This document shows, one piece after another, positions 17,703-25,748 of a stretch of DNA of 64,000 bases; position 1 is the first letter of the stretch, and each line of letters begins with the position of its first letter. The notes under the pieces were generated by a model that did no database searches, was not told the DNA's origin, and saw nothing but the letters and a program-made list of their open reading frames with translations. The stretch comes from Oribacterium sp. C9 (GTDB lineage: Bacteria > Bacillota > Clostridia > Lachnospirales > Lachnospiraceae), in the NCBI RefSeq assembly GCF_002007235.1, contig NZ_MUHW01000009.1, positions 1-64,000 of the forward strand, written 5' to 3'. The position numbers were made by a program, and so were the translations under genes.

Positions 17703-17748
17703 AAGACCCGGCATCGGAGTAAAATCTCCTTTGCCGGGTCTTATTTTA
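17703..17748. terminator. Bidirectional terminator between MATE and kinase genes
   Basis: AAGACCCGGCA (17703-17713) pairs with TGCCGGGTCTT (17732-17742), with an inner GGAG/CTCC stem. T-rich sequence follows on both strands. Confidence 0.88.
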
Positions 17749-17757
17749 TAAATGTCA

Positions 17758-19218
17758 TCAAGCCAGCGGCAGCTCAACCTTGAAGGTATTGATACCGTTT
17801 TTGGATTCCGCCCATATACGTCCCTTATGGTCCTTTACTATATTCTCAGCTATGGAAAGTCCGAGACCATAGGAATGATTCATGGCTCTGGCCTCGTCTA
17901 TGCGGTAGAATCGCTTGAAAATATTCTTCAGATCATCATCAGAGATCTGCTCACCGGGATCCGCAACACTCAGGAGGCACTTGTGAGAGCCTGACTTTTT
18001 AAGCGTCACCTCAACAGTTCCATTAGGAAAACTGTATTTCTGAGCATTATCCAGAAGTATCTCTATGACCTGTTTTATATACTGGGGAGCACCCTTTATG
18101 CTGATTCCTTCCTCAACATCCTCTGTGAGCATCAGCCCCTTTTCAAAGAACATGACTTCAAAGGTCATGACCTCGTTTGATACCATACGGGACATGTCGA
18201 TGATCTGCTCAGGAGCCTTCTGTATAGCTCCGTTATCTACTCTCGCAAGCTGCAGAAGACTTTCCACCAGTCCCCTCATCTGATGGGACATGGTAAGGAT
18301 ATTGTCGGCGAACTGCATTTTTTTCTCCTCACTGAAATCCCTGGACTTAAGCATTTCCGCATCTGTGAGTATAACAGCGAGCGGTGTCTTCAGTTCATGG
18401 GACGCATCGGAAACGAACTGTCTCTGCCGGATCCATGCATCCTCTACAGGCTTTACGGACCACCTGGCAAAAAACATGGCGATCACCAGGAATACCGTGA
18501 AGCTCAGAAGTCCGCTGAAAAAGCAGTTACGGGTCAGGTTTTTTATGGTCGCAACCTCTGAAGAAACGTCCGCAAAAACGATTATACGATTGCTTTTTCC
18601 GTCCCAGTCTTCTTCCTTAATGTTGGACGGGTCGAAATCCTCTTTACCCCCGGGTCTGTCATCTGCGGCACTTTCCGATACCGTACCCGCTTCCTCAGAT
18701 TCAGCCTTTTCTGCACTCGCGTCCGTATCGGTCTTAGCCTCTGGGTCAGGATTTACCGGAAGTTTTTTTTCAGGTATTATACCCGGAATGTTTATCCCGG
18801 GAGCATTACGGACAGGGGCCGGAACCGCACGATAATATCTGAGATTATACTCTGTGAGATCCCCGAGCCTTTCCTTTCGGGAAAGAACTTCACTCACCAG
18901 AGAATTGATGGTCTCTTCATCTGTAAGATCATAAAAATCACCATCGGTTGCAATGATGTTCCCATCCGTATCTACCTCAACTCTGAAAAACGGAAGCTGA
19001 ACATCGGTGGTTTCATTCATTCCCCGCCTTTCGGGACGGCGATTCTGATTCATGCCGAGAGGCATACCTGATACCCCGACTATCATTTTGACGCTATCCG
19101 AATATATACGTCGATGAGTAAGACTTATCAAAAGTCCAAATATCGCCACCAGCATGATGGTAACTATGACCATGGTTATGATAACGAAACGTATCCTCAG
19201 TTTTCTTATCATCTCCAT
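17758..19218 (-). CDS. Sensor histidine kinase of the export-operon two-component system
   Basis: A 486-residue membrane kinase. One membrane segment lies at about residues 11-33 and a second at 234-252, framing a roughly 200-residue extracellular domain. The distal part of that domain (about 155-205) is a Pro/Asp/Glu/Ala-rich low-complexity linker. There is no clear HAMP domain. The HisKA has His274 in SDASHELKTP. The HATPase has EILLDNAQKYS, VADPGEQI and YGLGLSIAENIVKDH. It starts 6 bp after the response-regulator gene and shares its transcript. The divergent operon encodes an exporter, so the signal may be a compound or envelope stress relieved by that exporter; this is inference. Confidence 0.92.
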   Translation of the reverse strand: MEMIRKLRIRFVIITMVIVTIMLVAIFGLLISLTHRRIYSDSVKMIVGVSGMPLGMNQNRRPERRGMNETTDVQLPFFRVEVDTDGNIIATDGDFYDLTDEETINSLVSEVLSRKERLGDLTEYNLRYYRAVPAPVRNAPGINIPGIIPEKKLPVNPDPEAKTDTDASAEKAESEEAGTVSESAADDRPGGKEDFDPSNIKEEDWDGKSNRIIVFADVSSEVATIKNLTRNCFFSGLLSFTVFLVIAMFFARWSVKPVEDAWIRQRQFVSDASHELKTPLAVILTDAEMLKSRDFSEEKKMQFADNILTMSHQMRGLVESLLQLARVDNGAIQKAPEQIIDMSRMVSNEVMTFEVMFFEKGLMLTEDVEEGISIKGAPQYIKQVIEILLDNAQKYSFPNGTVEVTLKKSGSHKCLLSVADPGEQISDDDLKNIFKRFYRIDEARAMNHSYGLGLSIAENIVKDHKGRIWAESKNGINTFKVELPLA

Positions 19219-19224
19219 ATGAGA

Positions 19225-19896
19225 TCAGCCCTCCAGCTCCAGATGATATCCGAGACGCCTTGCAGCAACGATGTTGACATCAGACCCGATGGACTTCAGC
19301 TTCTTTCTGAGGAAACCCACGTACACCTCCACATGATTCTCCACCGCATCCGAGTCGTAACCCCAGACCTTACTGAGTATGGTTTCCTTGGACAGATTCT
19401 TGTCCTTTGACTGCATGAGCATCCTCATGACTTCAAATTCCTTTGCGCTCAATCTTAATTCAGATTCGCCGCATATCAGACTTCCCGATCCGAGCTCCAG
19501 TGAAGTGTTACCGAATTTCAGTTCATCCACCTCTGTGCCCTGACGTCTCAAGAGAGCCGTAACACATGCAAGAAGCTCACGGCTGTCAAAAGGCTTGGTG
19601 AGATAGTAGTCCGCTCCCGAATTCAGCCCCTCAACTCTGTCCATGAGTTCAGACTTCGCAGTAAGCATAAGTATAGGGGTACTGAGATGAAGCTGACGGA
19701 GCTTTTTTGCCACCTGATAGCCATTCATCTTCGGCATCATGACATCCAGGATCAGAAGGTCATAGACACCGGTCTCTGCGTAATCAACACCTGACTCCCC
19801 GTCATATACGGCATCCGCCTCATAGCCCTTTTCCTCAAGAAGGGTCTTTATAGAATCAGCCAAAAGCTTTTCATCTTCAACAATAAGTATTTTCAT
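19225..19896 (-). CDS. OmpR/PhoB-type response regulator
   Basis: A 223-residue regulator with a receiver domain (about 1-115; acidic pocket ED at 7-8, phospho-acceptor Asp51, Lys at about 101 in LTKPFD) and a winged-helix DNA-binding domain (about 130-222, with SAKEFEVMRMLM, VWGYDSDAVENHVEVYV and ARRLGYHLEL). The start is placed at the ATG preceded by GGAGG at five bases. An in-frame ATG four codons upstream overlaps that ribosome site. Its own promoter and the divergent SLH/export promoter share TTTCAR repeats spaced by 11 bp, the geometry expected for this family. Confidence 0.94.
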   Translation of the reverse strand: MKILIVEDEKLLADSIKTLLEEKGYEADAVYDGESGVDYAETGVYDLLILDVMMPKMNGYQVAKKLRQLHLSTPILMLTAKSELMDRVEGLNSGADYYLTKPFDSRELLACVTALLRRQGTEVDELKFGNTSLELGSGSLICGESELRLSAKEFEVMRMLMQSKDKNLSKETILSKVWGYDSDAVENHVEVYVGFLRKKLKSIGSDVNIVAARRLGYHLELEG

Positions 19897-19942
19897 TCCT
19901 GCCTCCATTTTCTCTTTTCAGTATAACTGAATACAATAAAAA

Positions 19943-19976
19943 ATGATAACGCAGAAAGTTGAAAAGATGCTGAAAA
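19943..19976 (-). promoter_or_regulatory. Predicted regulator-activated promoter of the two-component genes
   Basis: On the minus strand, TTTCAG (19975-19970) and TTTCAA (19964-19959) are 11 bp apart. Ten bases later comes the -10 hexamer TATCAT (19948-19943). No conventional -35 exists. The same spacing is found on the plus strand at 20088-20120, supporting autoregulation. Confidence 0.6.
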
Positions 19977-20066
19977 GCCTCCATAATTGTATCAATACCG
20001 TGGTTTCCGGTTCCCGACAGTTCTGCGAGTCCCAGGTTATGTGAACATTTTGTGAAAACTTGTTTT

Positions 20067-20120
20067 CTGAAAGTTTCCTGAAAACTTTTTCAGCTTCGTT
20101 TCAGTTTTCATGGTTACAAT
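20067..20120 (+). promoter_or_regulatory. Symmetric response-regulator operator and promoter of the export operon
   Basis: CTGAAA occurs at 20067 and 20078, and its complement TTTCAG at 20088 and 20099. Each pair is exactly 11 bp apart. Ten bases after the last copy lies TACAAT (20115-20120) with no -35 hexamer. This is a classic layout for an OmpR-type activator bound upstream of -10. Confidence 0.65.
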
Positions 20121-20213
20121 GCCTCTAGTTCAGTTTTACGAGGCAGGGTGTCTCGTTTTAATCCCATGTTTATGGGGACTCATGGAAACATTCCCAACCG
20201 AAAAGGAGTAAAA

Positions 20214-21314
20214 ATGAATAGAAGATTTATGTACGGCACACTTGCTGCGGTAACCGGCATAGTTAGTATCGTTTCATATACACCGTTAACAGCATTTGCC
20301 TCTACAACTTTGAATCAGAGGAAAAACGCACTTATAAGCGCAAAGATCATAGAGAACTTTGATGTGGTTTTAAACGAACAGACTGTCACCAGGGCAGAAT
20401 TCGCAAAGATGCTCGTCATGGCATCCACATATCACACCATGGTGGCTTCGGAGTCCAATGTCTCCGTATTTTCAGATGTGCTTTCAAACTCCCAGTATGC
20501 TTCATATATACGTATAGCAGCAGAACAGGGCTGGCTCAGCGCATACCTGGGCGGTCTGTTCAAACCCGAGCAGGGCATCAAGATGGCAGAAGCCGAGAAA
20601 GCCTGCCTCTCACTGCTGGGATATACAAATGAGGTTTTTTCAGGAAATCTCGTCAACAACCGTCATGCCAAATCAACAGCCATCGGTCTCATTGAGAATG
20701 TACCAAAGGGTGTCAATGAATACCTTACTTATGAGGATTGCGTGAACCTTCTCTATAACCTCATGAAGACGAACACCTATGCCAATGAAACCGCCATTAA
20801 GACAGACAACACAATCTATGGAAAGATTTTCGGATATGAGCTTACTGACAACGACGATCTGAATCTTCTCAGTACTCTGGAGGCAAATCTCAAAGGTCCA
20901 TATCTTCTTAAGCAGGATAACAGCATTTCCACTATCATTCCTTTCAATAAGAAGGCAGGAAGCTACACCCTTAACGGTGAATCTTCAACATATGATGCCA
21001 TCGAGGATGCTGCGTCCAACTCGGATCCGGTAGTTGTTTACTACAACTCATCAACGAAGTCCGTTTATGCATATTCATCTTCAGGAACCAAAATGGGAAC
21101 CATCACCGGCACTATCGACAATATTTACTATAGTTCAACAAACCTTATGACACCTACCTCTGTTGAGATCGGCGGTGTTGAATATCCTATCGGAAATGAT
21201 GATGTTGCTTATGCATTCTCAGTTTACGGAAGTCTGGGCAAGAACGAAAAGGTAACTGTAGTCTGGTCTCTCGATTCCGAAGGAAAACAGGAAATCACAG
21301 CAGTAGCAAAATAA
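20214..21314 (+). CDS. Secreted SLH-domain protein leading an export operon
   Basis: A 366-residue protein with an N-terminal signal peptide (about 1-30, ending near AFAS). It has S-layer-homology-like repeats over roughly residues 35-180 (VTRAEFAKMLVM, VFSDVLSNSQYASYIRIAAE, FKPEQGIKMAEAEKACL), which normally attach proteins to secondary cell-wall polymers. The C-terminal half is beta-rich and Ser/Thr/Tyr/Asn-rich with no recognised domain. AAAGGAG precedes the ATG at 20214; an in-frame ATG at 20148 lacks a site and would mask the signal peptide. It is followed 24 bp later by an HlyD-type adaptor. It may be a wall-anchored partner of the exporter, but that role is inferred only from position. 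Confidence 0.82.
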   Translation: MNRRFMYGTLAAVTGIVSIVSYTPLTAFASTTLNQRKNALISAKIIENFDVVLNEQTVTRAEFAKMLVMASTYHTMVASESNVSVFSDVLSNSQYASYIRIAAEQGWLSAYLGGLFKPEQGIKMAEAEKACLSLLGYTNEVFSGNLVNNRHAKSTAIGLIENVPKGVNEYLTYEDCVNLLYNLMKTNTYANETAIKTDNTIYGKIFGYELTDNDDLNLLSTLEANLKGPYLLKQDNSISTIIPFNKKAGSYTLNGESSTYDAIEDAASNSDPVVVYYNSSTKSVYAYSSSGTKMGTITGTIDNIYYSSTNLMTPTSVEIGGVEYPIGNDDVAYAFSVYGSLGKNEKVTVVWSLDSEGKQEITAVAK

Positions 21315-21338
21315 ACTAAAAGGATTTGGGAACATCAT

Positions 21339-23141
21339 ATGAAACTTAAATTACCATCAAAAAAGCTGGTTATCGGTGCTTTAGTCCTGATAGCAGTTGC
21401 GGGAGGAGCTTACTTTTATCTGAATAAGAAAAAGGCTGTAGTGAGTTCAGATTCAGACCTGAAAACCGGAACCGTTACGAGACAGACCATCCAGTCCTCA
21501 TTATCAAGCTCCGGTACCATATCCCCGAAGGACAGCTACAAGATCACTTCCATGGTAGACGGAACCATCATTTCAGCAGACTTCAAGGAAGGTGATGTGG
21601 TGGAAGAGGGGCAGGTACTCTATCAGATAGATTCATCCTCTATCAATTCAAAGCTCAACTCTGCCAACAGTACACTTGAGCGTTCGGAGAGCAGCTATTC
21701 AAGAGCTGTGAACAATTATGACAAAGCTTCCTCCGACTTCAGCGGCAACACCGTAAAGTCGAAGTACACCGGACATATAAAGACTCTCAATATCTCCATC
21801 GGAGATCAGGTAAGTGCAAACACTGAAATCGCTGAGATATATGATGATTCATCCATGAAGCTGGATGTTCCTTTTCTTTCAGTGGAAGCTTCTCTGATTC
21901 CTGTTGGAACTGCAGCCACTGTTGTTATAGAAGATACTCTCGAAGAGATAATAGGTATCGTTACCTCAGTTGATTCCATGGAAACAACTCTTTCCGGCGG
22001 ACAGCTCGTGAGATATGTGACTATAGAGGTCTCAAATCCCGGTGGTCTCACCACCGATATGTCTGCAACAGCCAGCATTAACGGCATGAATTCATCAGGC
22101 GACGGTATCTTTAAGGCCGCACGAGACTTCACCATAAAGGCAGACAACCTCACCTCCTCTGTAACAGTAGAGCAGCTCCTGGTAAGCGAAGGCGATTATG
22201 TCACAGCAGGACAGCCGCTTTTCCTGGCTGATGCCGATGACATAGAGGATATCCTATACAACTACAAGGACAAGGTAGACAGCGCGAAATCCTCAGTTGA
22301 AAGTGCCAGGTCAAGTCTTGATTCCACTACGGAAACCTTTGACCACTATACAATTACAGCTCCTATTTCAGGTACTGTAGTCACAAAGAGCGTAAATGTA
22401 GGTGAGAATGTCCAGAACGGTTCTTCCGCCACATCTCTCGCAGTTATTTATGATCTTACTGAAGTCACCTTCGACATGAACATAGATGAGCTTGATATAT
22501 CCAATGTCAAGGTCGGTCAGTCTGTTGACGTCACCGCTGATGCCTTCGAAGGCGAAACATTTAAGGGAACAGTCACAAAGATCTCCATGGAGGGAACCTC
22601 CTCAAATGGTGTCACATATTATCCTGTCACCGTCACCATGTCAGAGTTCGGCGGACTTCTTCCCGGCATGAATGTTGAAGGAGTTATCATTCTCGATCAA
22701 ACAGAAAATGCACTTGCTATCCCTGTAGATGCCCTTCAGCGAGGAAACAAGGTTTATGTAAAGAACAAGGCAGGAGAGACCTACGATGATGCCTCATCAG
22801 TTAAGTCCTCAGACAAATCCGGAATGACGGGTTCCTTCTCCAACGTACCTGACGGCTTCCATGCGGTTTCTGTAGAAACAGGTCTAACATCCGATGATTA
22901 TGTAGAGATCCTTTCTGGAGACCTGGAAGAGGGAGATGAGGTTTATGTTTCCCAGTCTACAGTAAGTTCAGGCGAATTCGGCATGATGATGGGCGGTCCC
23001 GGCGGTGGATTCGGCGGATCAGGTGCTCCGGGTGGAGCAGGCGGTGGATTCGGCGGATCCGGAGGCGGCAACAGAAGTGGCGGATACAGTGGAGGAAATC
23101 GTAGCAGCGGTGGAAGCCGAAGCGGAGGACCTCCAATGTAG
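21339..23141 (+). CDS. HlyD/MacA-type membrane-fusion adaptor protein
   Basis: A 600-residue membrane-anchored adaptor of the RND/MacA family. A single N-terminal membrane segment (about 9-27) is followed by two biotinyl-lipoyl-like halves (YKITSMVDGTIISADFKEGD near 70; DHYTITAPISGTVVTKSVNV near 345). Coiled-coil-like helices (about 100-130 and 305-335) and a beta-barrel region follow. The C-terminus (about 550-600) is extremely Gly/Ser/Arg-rich. In monoderm bacteria such proteins work with MacB-like ABC pairs. The following ATPase and permease genes complete the set. An internal terminator after this gene can reduce expression of the ABC parts. Confidence 0.9.
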   Translation: MKLKLPSKKLVIGALVLIAVAGGAYFYLNKKKAVVSSDSDLKTGTVTRQTIQSSLSSSGTISPKDSYKITSMVDGTIISADFKEGDVVEEGQVLYQIDSSSINSKLNSANSTLERSESSYSRAVNNYDKASSDFSGNTVKSKYTGHIKTLNISIGDQVSANTEIAEIYDDSSMKLDVPFLSVEASLIPVGTAATVVIEDTLEEIIGIVTSVDSMETTLSGGQLVRYVTIEVSNPGGLTTDMSATASINGMNSSGDGIFKAARDFTIKADNLTSSVTVEQLLVSEGDYVTAGQPLFLADADDIEDILYNYKDKVDSAKSSVESARSSLDSTTETFDHYTITAPISGTVVTKSVNVGENVQNGSSATSLAVIYDLTEVTFDMNIDELDISNVKVGQSVDVTADAFEGETFKGTVTKISMEGTSSNGVTYYPVTVTMSEFGGLLPGMNVEGVIILDQTENALAIPVDALQRGNKVYVKNKAGETYDDASSVKSSDKSGMTGSFSNVPDGFHAVSVETGLTSDDYVEILSGDLEEGDEVYVSQSTVSSGEFGMMMGGPGGGFGGSGAPGGAGGGFGGSGGGNRSGGYSGGNRSSGGSRSGGPPM

Positions 23142-23204
23142 ATCCTGAGGAAACCACCTCAAGAGAGGCAAGTGCCTGTCATTACCGATTAGTCAAACAA
23201 CCAG

Positions 23205-23233
23205 CATCTCACAGCATCGCTGTGAGATGTTTT
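23205..23233 (+). terminator. Intra-operon terminator between adaptor and ATPase genes
   Basis: CATCTCACAGC (23205-23215) pairs perfectly with GCTGTGAGATG (23219-23229) over a 3-nt loop, followed by TTTT. It lies inside a functional operon and so probably attenuates rather than ends transcription. Confidence 0.75.
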
Positions 23234-23297
23234 AAAAAAGACAGCTTTTTAGAGATTAGTTTGAAATCAAACTTTCAAGCTAAATTGATGGGTGATA

Positions 23298-23324
23298 TAC
23301 GAACTCGGGTGATCCCGATTCGTA
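23298..23324 (+). promoter_or_regulatory. Hairpin just upstream of the MacB-like ATPase gene
   Basis: TACGAACTCGGG (23298-23309) pairs with CCCGATTCGTA (23314-23324) with one bulged C. No T run follows. It ends 11 bp before the GGAGGT ribosome site and could be an mRNA stabiliser or regulator site. Confidence 0.35.
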
Positions 23325-23344
23325 CATGATTCATGGAGGTAATA

Positions 23345-24292
23345 ATGAAAAAACAAATGGCTGAACAGTCCGAGTCTCAAAGCCATGAGGACACAATTGC
23401 AAAGGTTTCATCCGACGATTCTTCCGCTTCGGTCAATGCTTTTCAGGATTCTGATTCCGAAGAGGAAGAGCCTGATGAATATGCCGAAAACCACGATGAG
23501 ATAGCGAAGCTTAAGGCAGCTCAAAAAGCCTCCCGGAACAGCGGAGAAAAAAGTCAGACTCTGTACATCCCCAAGGAGCATATAGGTGAACTGCCACTTC
23601 TGGAGCTTCATGACATATATAAGATATACAAGATGGGTTCCGAAGAGGTTCATGCCAACGACGGAATCTCCATCAATATATATACCGGCGAGTTCGTCGC
23701 TATAGTGGGAAAGTCCGGTTCCGGTAAATCAACTCTCATGAACATAATCGGAGCTCTGGACGTTCCAACCAGCGGAAAATATCTCATCCATGGTCAGGAT
23801 ACTTCCTCCATGAGTGATGATGAGCTGGCAACCATCAGAAATAAAAAGATAGGATTTATTTTCCAGCAATATAATCTGCTTCCGAGGGACAATCTTCTGG
23901 ATAATGTCTGTCTCCCGCTTCTCTATGCGGGTGTACCAAAGGCAGAGCAGAAGGAGCGTGCCATGAGGCAGCTCGAGCGTGTAGGACTCGCAGACAAATG
24001 GATGCAGAAGCCAGCTCAGCTTTCCGGAGGTCAGCAGCAGAGAGTATCCATCGCAAGAGCACTTGCAGGAGATCCTGAGCTCATACTTGCGGATGAACCT
24101 ACAGGAGCTCTGGATTCGAAAACTTCAAGACAGGTGCTGGGCTTCCTGAAAGACATTAACAAAGACGGCAATACCGTCGTCATGATCACACACGATAACT
24201 CCATCGCTCTTGAGGCAAAGAGAATAGTGCGTATCTCCGACGGTAAAGTAGTATATGACGGAACAGCGGAGGACTATGCTAAACTCATTTAA
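23345..24292 (+). CDS. MacB-like ABC transporter ATPase (LolD/MacB family)
   Basis: A 315-residue ATPase. Its first 80 residues are an acidic Ser/Glu/Asp-rich extension not found in typical LolD-like proteins, which are about 230 residues. The catalytic core begins at LLELHDIYKIYKMG and has Walker A GKSGSGKST, a Q-loop in FIFQQYNLLPRDN, signature LSGGQQQR, Walker B LILADEPTGALDSKT and switch His in MITHDN. The ATG at 23345 follows GGAGGT; the ATG at 23333 overlaps that site. The gene overlaps the permease gene by 17 bp. It provides energy to the exporter formed with the HlyD-type adaptor. Confidence 0.93.
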   Translation: MKKQMAEQSESQSHEDTIAKVSSDDSSASVNAFQDSDSEEEEPDEYAENHDEIAKLKAAQKASRNSGEKSQTLYIPKEHIGELPLLELHDIYKIYKMGSEEVHANDGISINIYTGEFVAIVGKSGSGKSTLMNIIGALDVPTSGKYLIHGQDTSSMSDDELATIRNKKIGFIFQQYNLLPRDNLLDNVCLPLLYAGVPKAEQKERAMRQLERVGLADKWMQKPAQLSGGQQQRVSIARALAGDPELILADEPTGALDSKTSRQVLGFLKDINKDGNTVVMITHDNSIALEAKRIVRISDGKVVYDGTAEDYAKLI

Positions 24293-25466
24293 TCTGGCTC
24301 TAAAGAGCATATGGTCAAATAAGATGCGTTCGTTCCTGACGATGCTGGGAATTATCATCGGTGTGGCTGCCGTTATCATCCTTGTAGGCATCGTCAACGG
24401 TGAAATGTCCTACATGACATCCAGCTTTGCATCCATGGGAACAAACCGTATTACCGTAAATGTAACAAACTTAAGCTCTCGTTCAGTATCGGTGGATCAG
24501 ATGTACGATTTTTATTCCGATAACGAAGAGTATTTCACCTATCTTTCCCCTACTGTTTCAGTAAATGCAACAGTTAAGGTCGGAAATGAGAATTCTGATC
24601 AGACGTCCATAACAGGAGTCTCCGAGGACTATCTGGATATCATGGACTATGATCTGGAAAAGGGAAGATTCATCCAGTATGCAGACATCGCTGCGAGACA
24701 GAAGGTGGCAGTCATCGGTCTTTATGTGGCTCAGACCTATTACGAGACTGCTGAAAAAGCCATAGGTCAGCGTATCAGCGTAAATGGAACCAAATATCAG
24801 ATCGTCGGCGTCGTGGAGCGTCAGACCTCCTCAAGCGATGAGATGAGTGAGGGCGGAAGCGATGACTTCCTCTATATTCCTTACACAGCAGCTGTTAAGC
24901 TGACACGTAACGGAACAATCAACAACTACACCTTTACTCTTAGAGACAGCTACGTCGAAAAGGCATCCACTGTCACCTCTGTTATCGAGGATTTCCTCTA
25001 CAGCATCTTTAAAAATGATGATCTTTACAGAGTAACGGCCATGAGTGAGCTCCTCGACTCCATGAATGATATGATAGCCCAGATGTCACTTATGCTCGGT
25101 GGTATAGCAGGAATCTCACTTCTCGTAGCCGGTGTCGGTGTTATGAACATAATGCTGGTATCCGTAACAGAGCGAACCAGAGAAATAGGTATCAGAAAGG
25201 CACTTGGGGCGAAGAAATCCACTATTCTTATGCAGTTCGTGATCGAGGCAGCCGTAACCAGTTCCATGGGCGGTGTGATAGGCATCGTTATAGGCTGTAT
25301 AGGGACCACCATGGCAGGAAAGATAATGAATATCGATGCACAGCCATCCTTCGGCTGGATCATCGCATCCTTCACCATCTCCATGAGTATAGGTCTGATT
25401 TTCGGATACATGCCTGCGAGAAGCGCGGCGACACTCAATCCTATCGATGCCCTTCGTTCGGATTGA
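24276..25466 (+). CDS. MacB-like FtsX-family ABC permease
   Basis: A 396-residue permease of the MacB/FtsX class. One membrane segment lies near residues 18-40 (KMRSFLTMLGIIIGVAAVII), a MacB-type periplasmic core domain covers about 45-260, and three C-terminal membrane segments lie near 270-295, 320-345 and 360-385. The VSVTERTREIGIRKALGA motif typical of FtsX domains lies between the second and third segments. The ATG at 24276 has GGAGG three bases upstream; an earlier ATG at 24255 has no site. Together with the ATPase and adaptor it should export a peptide, lipid or antimicrobial compound. The substrate is unknown. Confidence 0.91.
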   Translation: MLNSFNLALKSIWSNKMRSFLTMLGIIIGVAAVIILVGIVNGEMSYMTSSFASMGTNRITVNVTNLSSRSVSVDQMYDFYSDNEEYFTYLSPTVSVNATVKVGNENSDQTSITGVSEDYLDIMDYDLEKGRFIQYADIAARQKVAVIGLYVAQTYYETAEKAIGQRISVNGTKYQIVGVVERQTSSSDEMSEGGSDDFLYIPYTAAVKLTRNGTINNYTFTLRDSYVEKASTVTSVIEDFLYSIFKNDDLYRVTAMSELLDSMNDMIAQMSLMLGGIAGISLLVAGVGVMNIMLVSVTERTREIGIRKALGAKKSTILMQFVIEAAVTSSMGGVIGIVIGCIGTTMAGKIMNIDAQPSFGWIIASFTISMSIGLIFGYMPARSAATLNPIDALRSD

Positions 25467-25561
25467 TATAACGATCTTTTATGTGACAGGTAATTAAATT
25501 CAACTGAGTTATTCTGTGAAATATGATAAAATCACTACATACATTTTTGTGAATTTTCTGT

Positions 25562-25590
25562 TTGCATATTTCATGGGGCAGTGTTATCAT
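25562..25590 (+). promoter_or_regulatory. Promoter candidate for the pyrG leader
   Basis: TTGCAT (25562-25567), a 17-bp spacer and TATCAT (25585-25590). Another extended -10 (TGaTAAAAT, 25524-25532) lies upstream. Transcripts from either would cross the terminator at 25622-25681 before reaching pyrG. Confidence 0.5.
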
Positions 25591-25621
25591 TCCTTTTGTT
25601 TTTTTAAAGTCAGGAATATGA

Positions 25622-25681
25622 GGTGACGAAGGAGTCACAAGGACAATTCAAAGTGTCCTTGCCTTCGTCACCTTTTTTTTA
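25622..25681 (+). terminator. Strong terminator in the pyrG upstream region
   Basis: GGTGACGAAGG pairs with CCTTCGTCACC and the inner CAAGGACA pairs with TGTCCTTG, with a 5-nt bulge, followed by eight or more T. It may end the exporter operon, or act as a pyrG attenuator if the promoter at 25562 is used. Confidence 0.85.
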
Positions 25682-25728
25682 TTGTATAAAGCCCGACGCG
25701 CGAATCAATCCGTAAGGCTTTATACAAT
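25681..25728 (+). promoter_or_regulatory. 13-bp stem between the terminator and the pyrG ribosome site
   Basis: ATTGTATAAAGCC (25681-25693) is an exact complement of GGCTTTATACAAT (25716-25728), with a 22-nt loop. Its 5' arm starts at the end of the T run of the preceding terminator, so the two structures may influence each other. Confidence 0.5.
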
Positions 25729-25748
25729 TACTCAAGAAAGGGGAGTAT

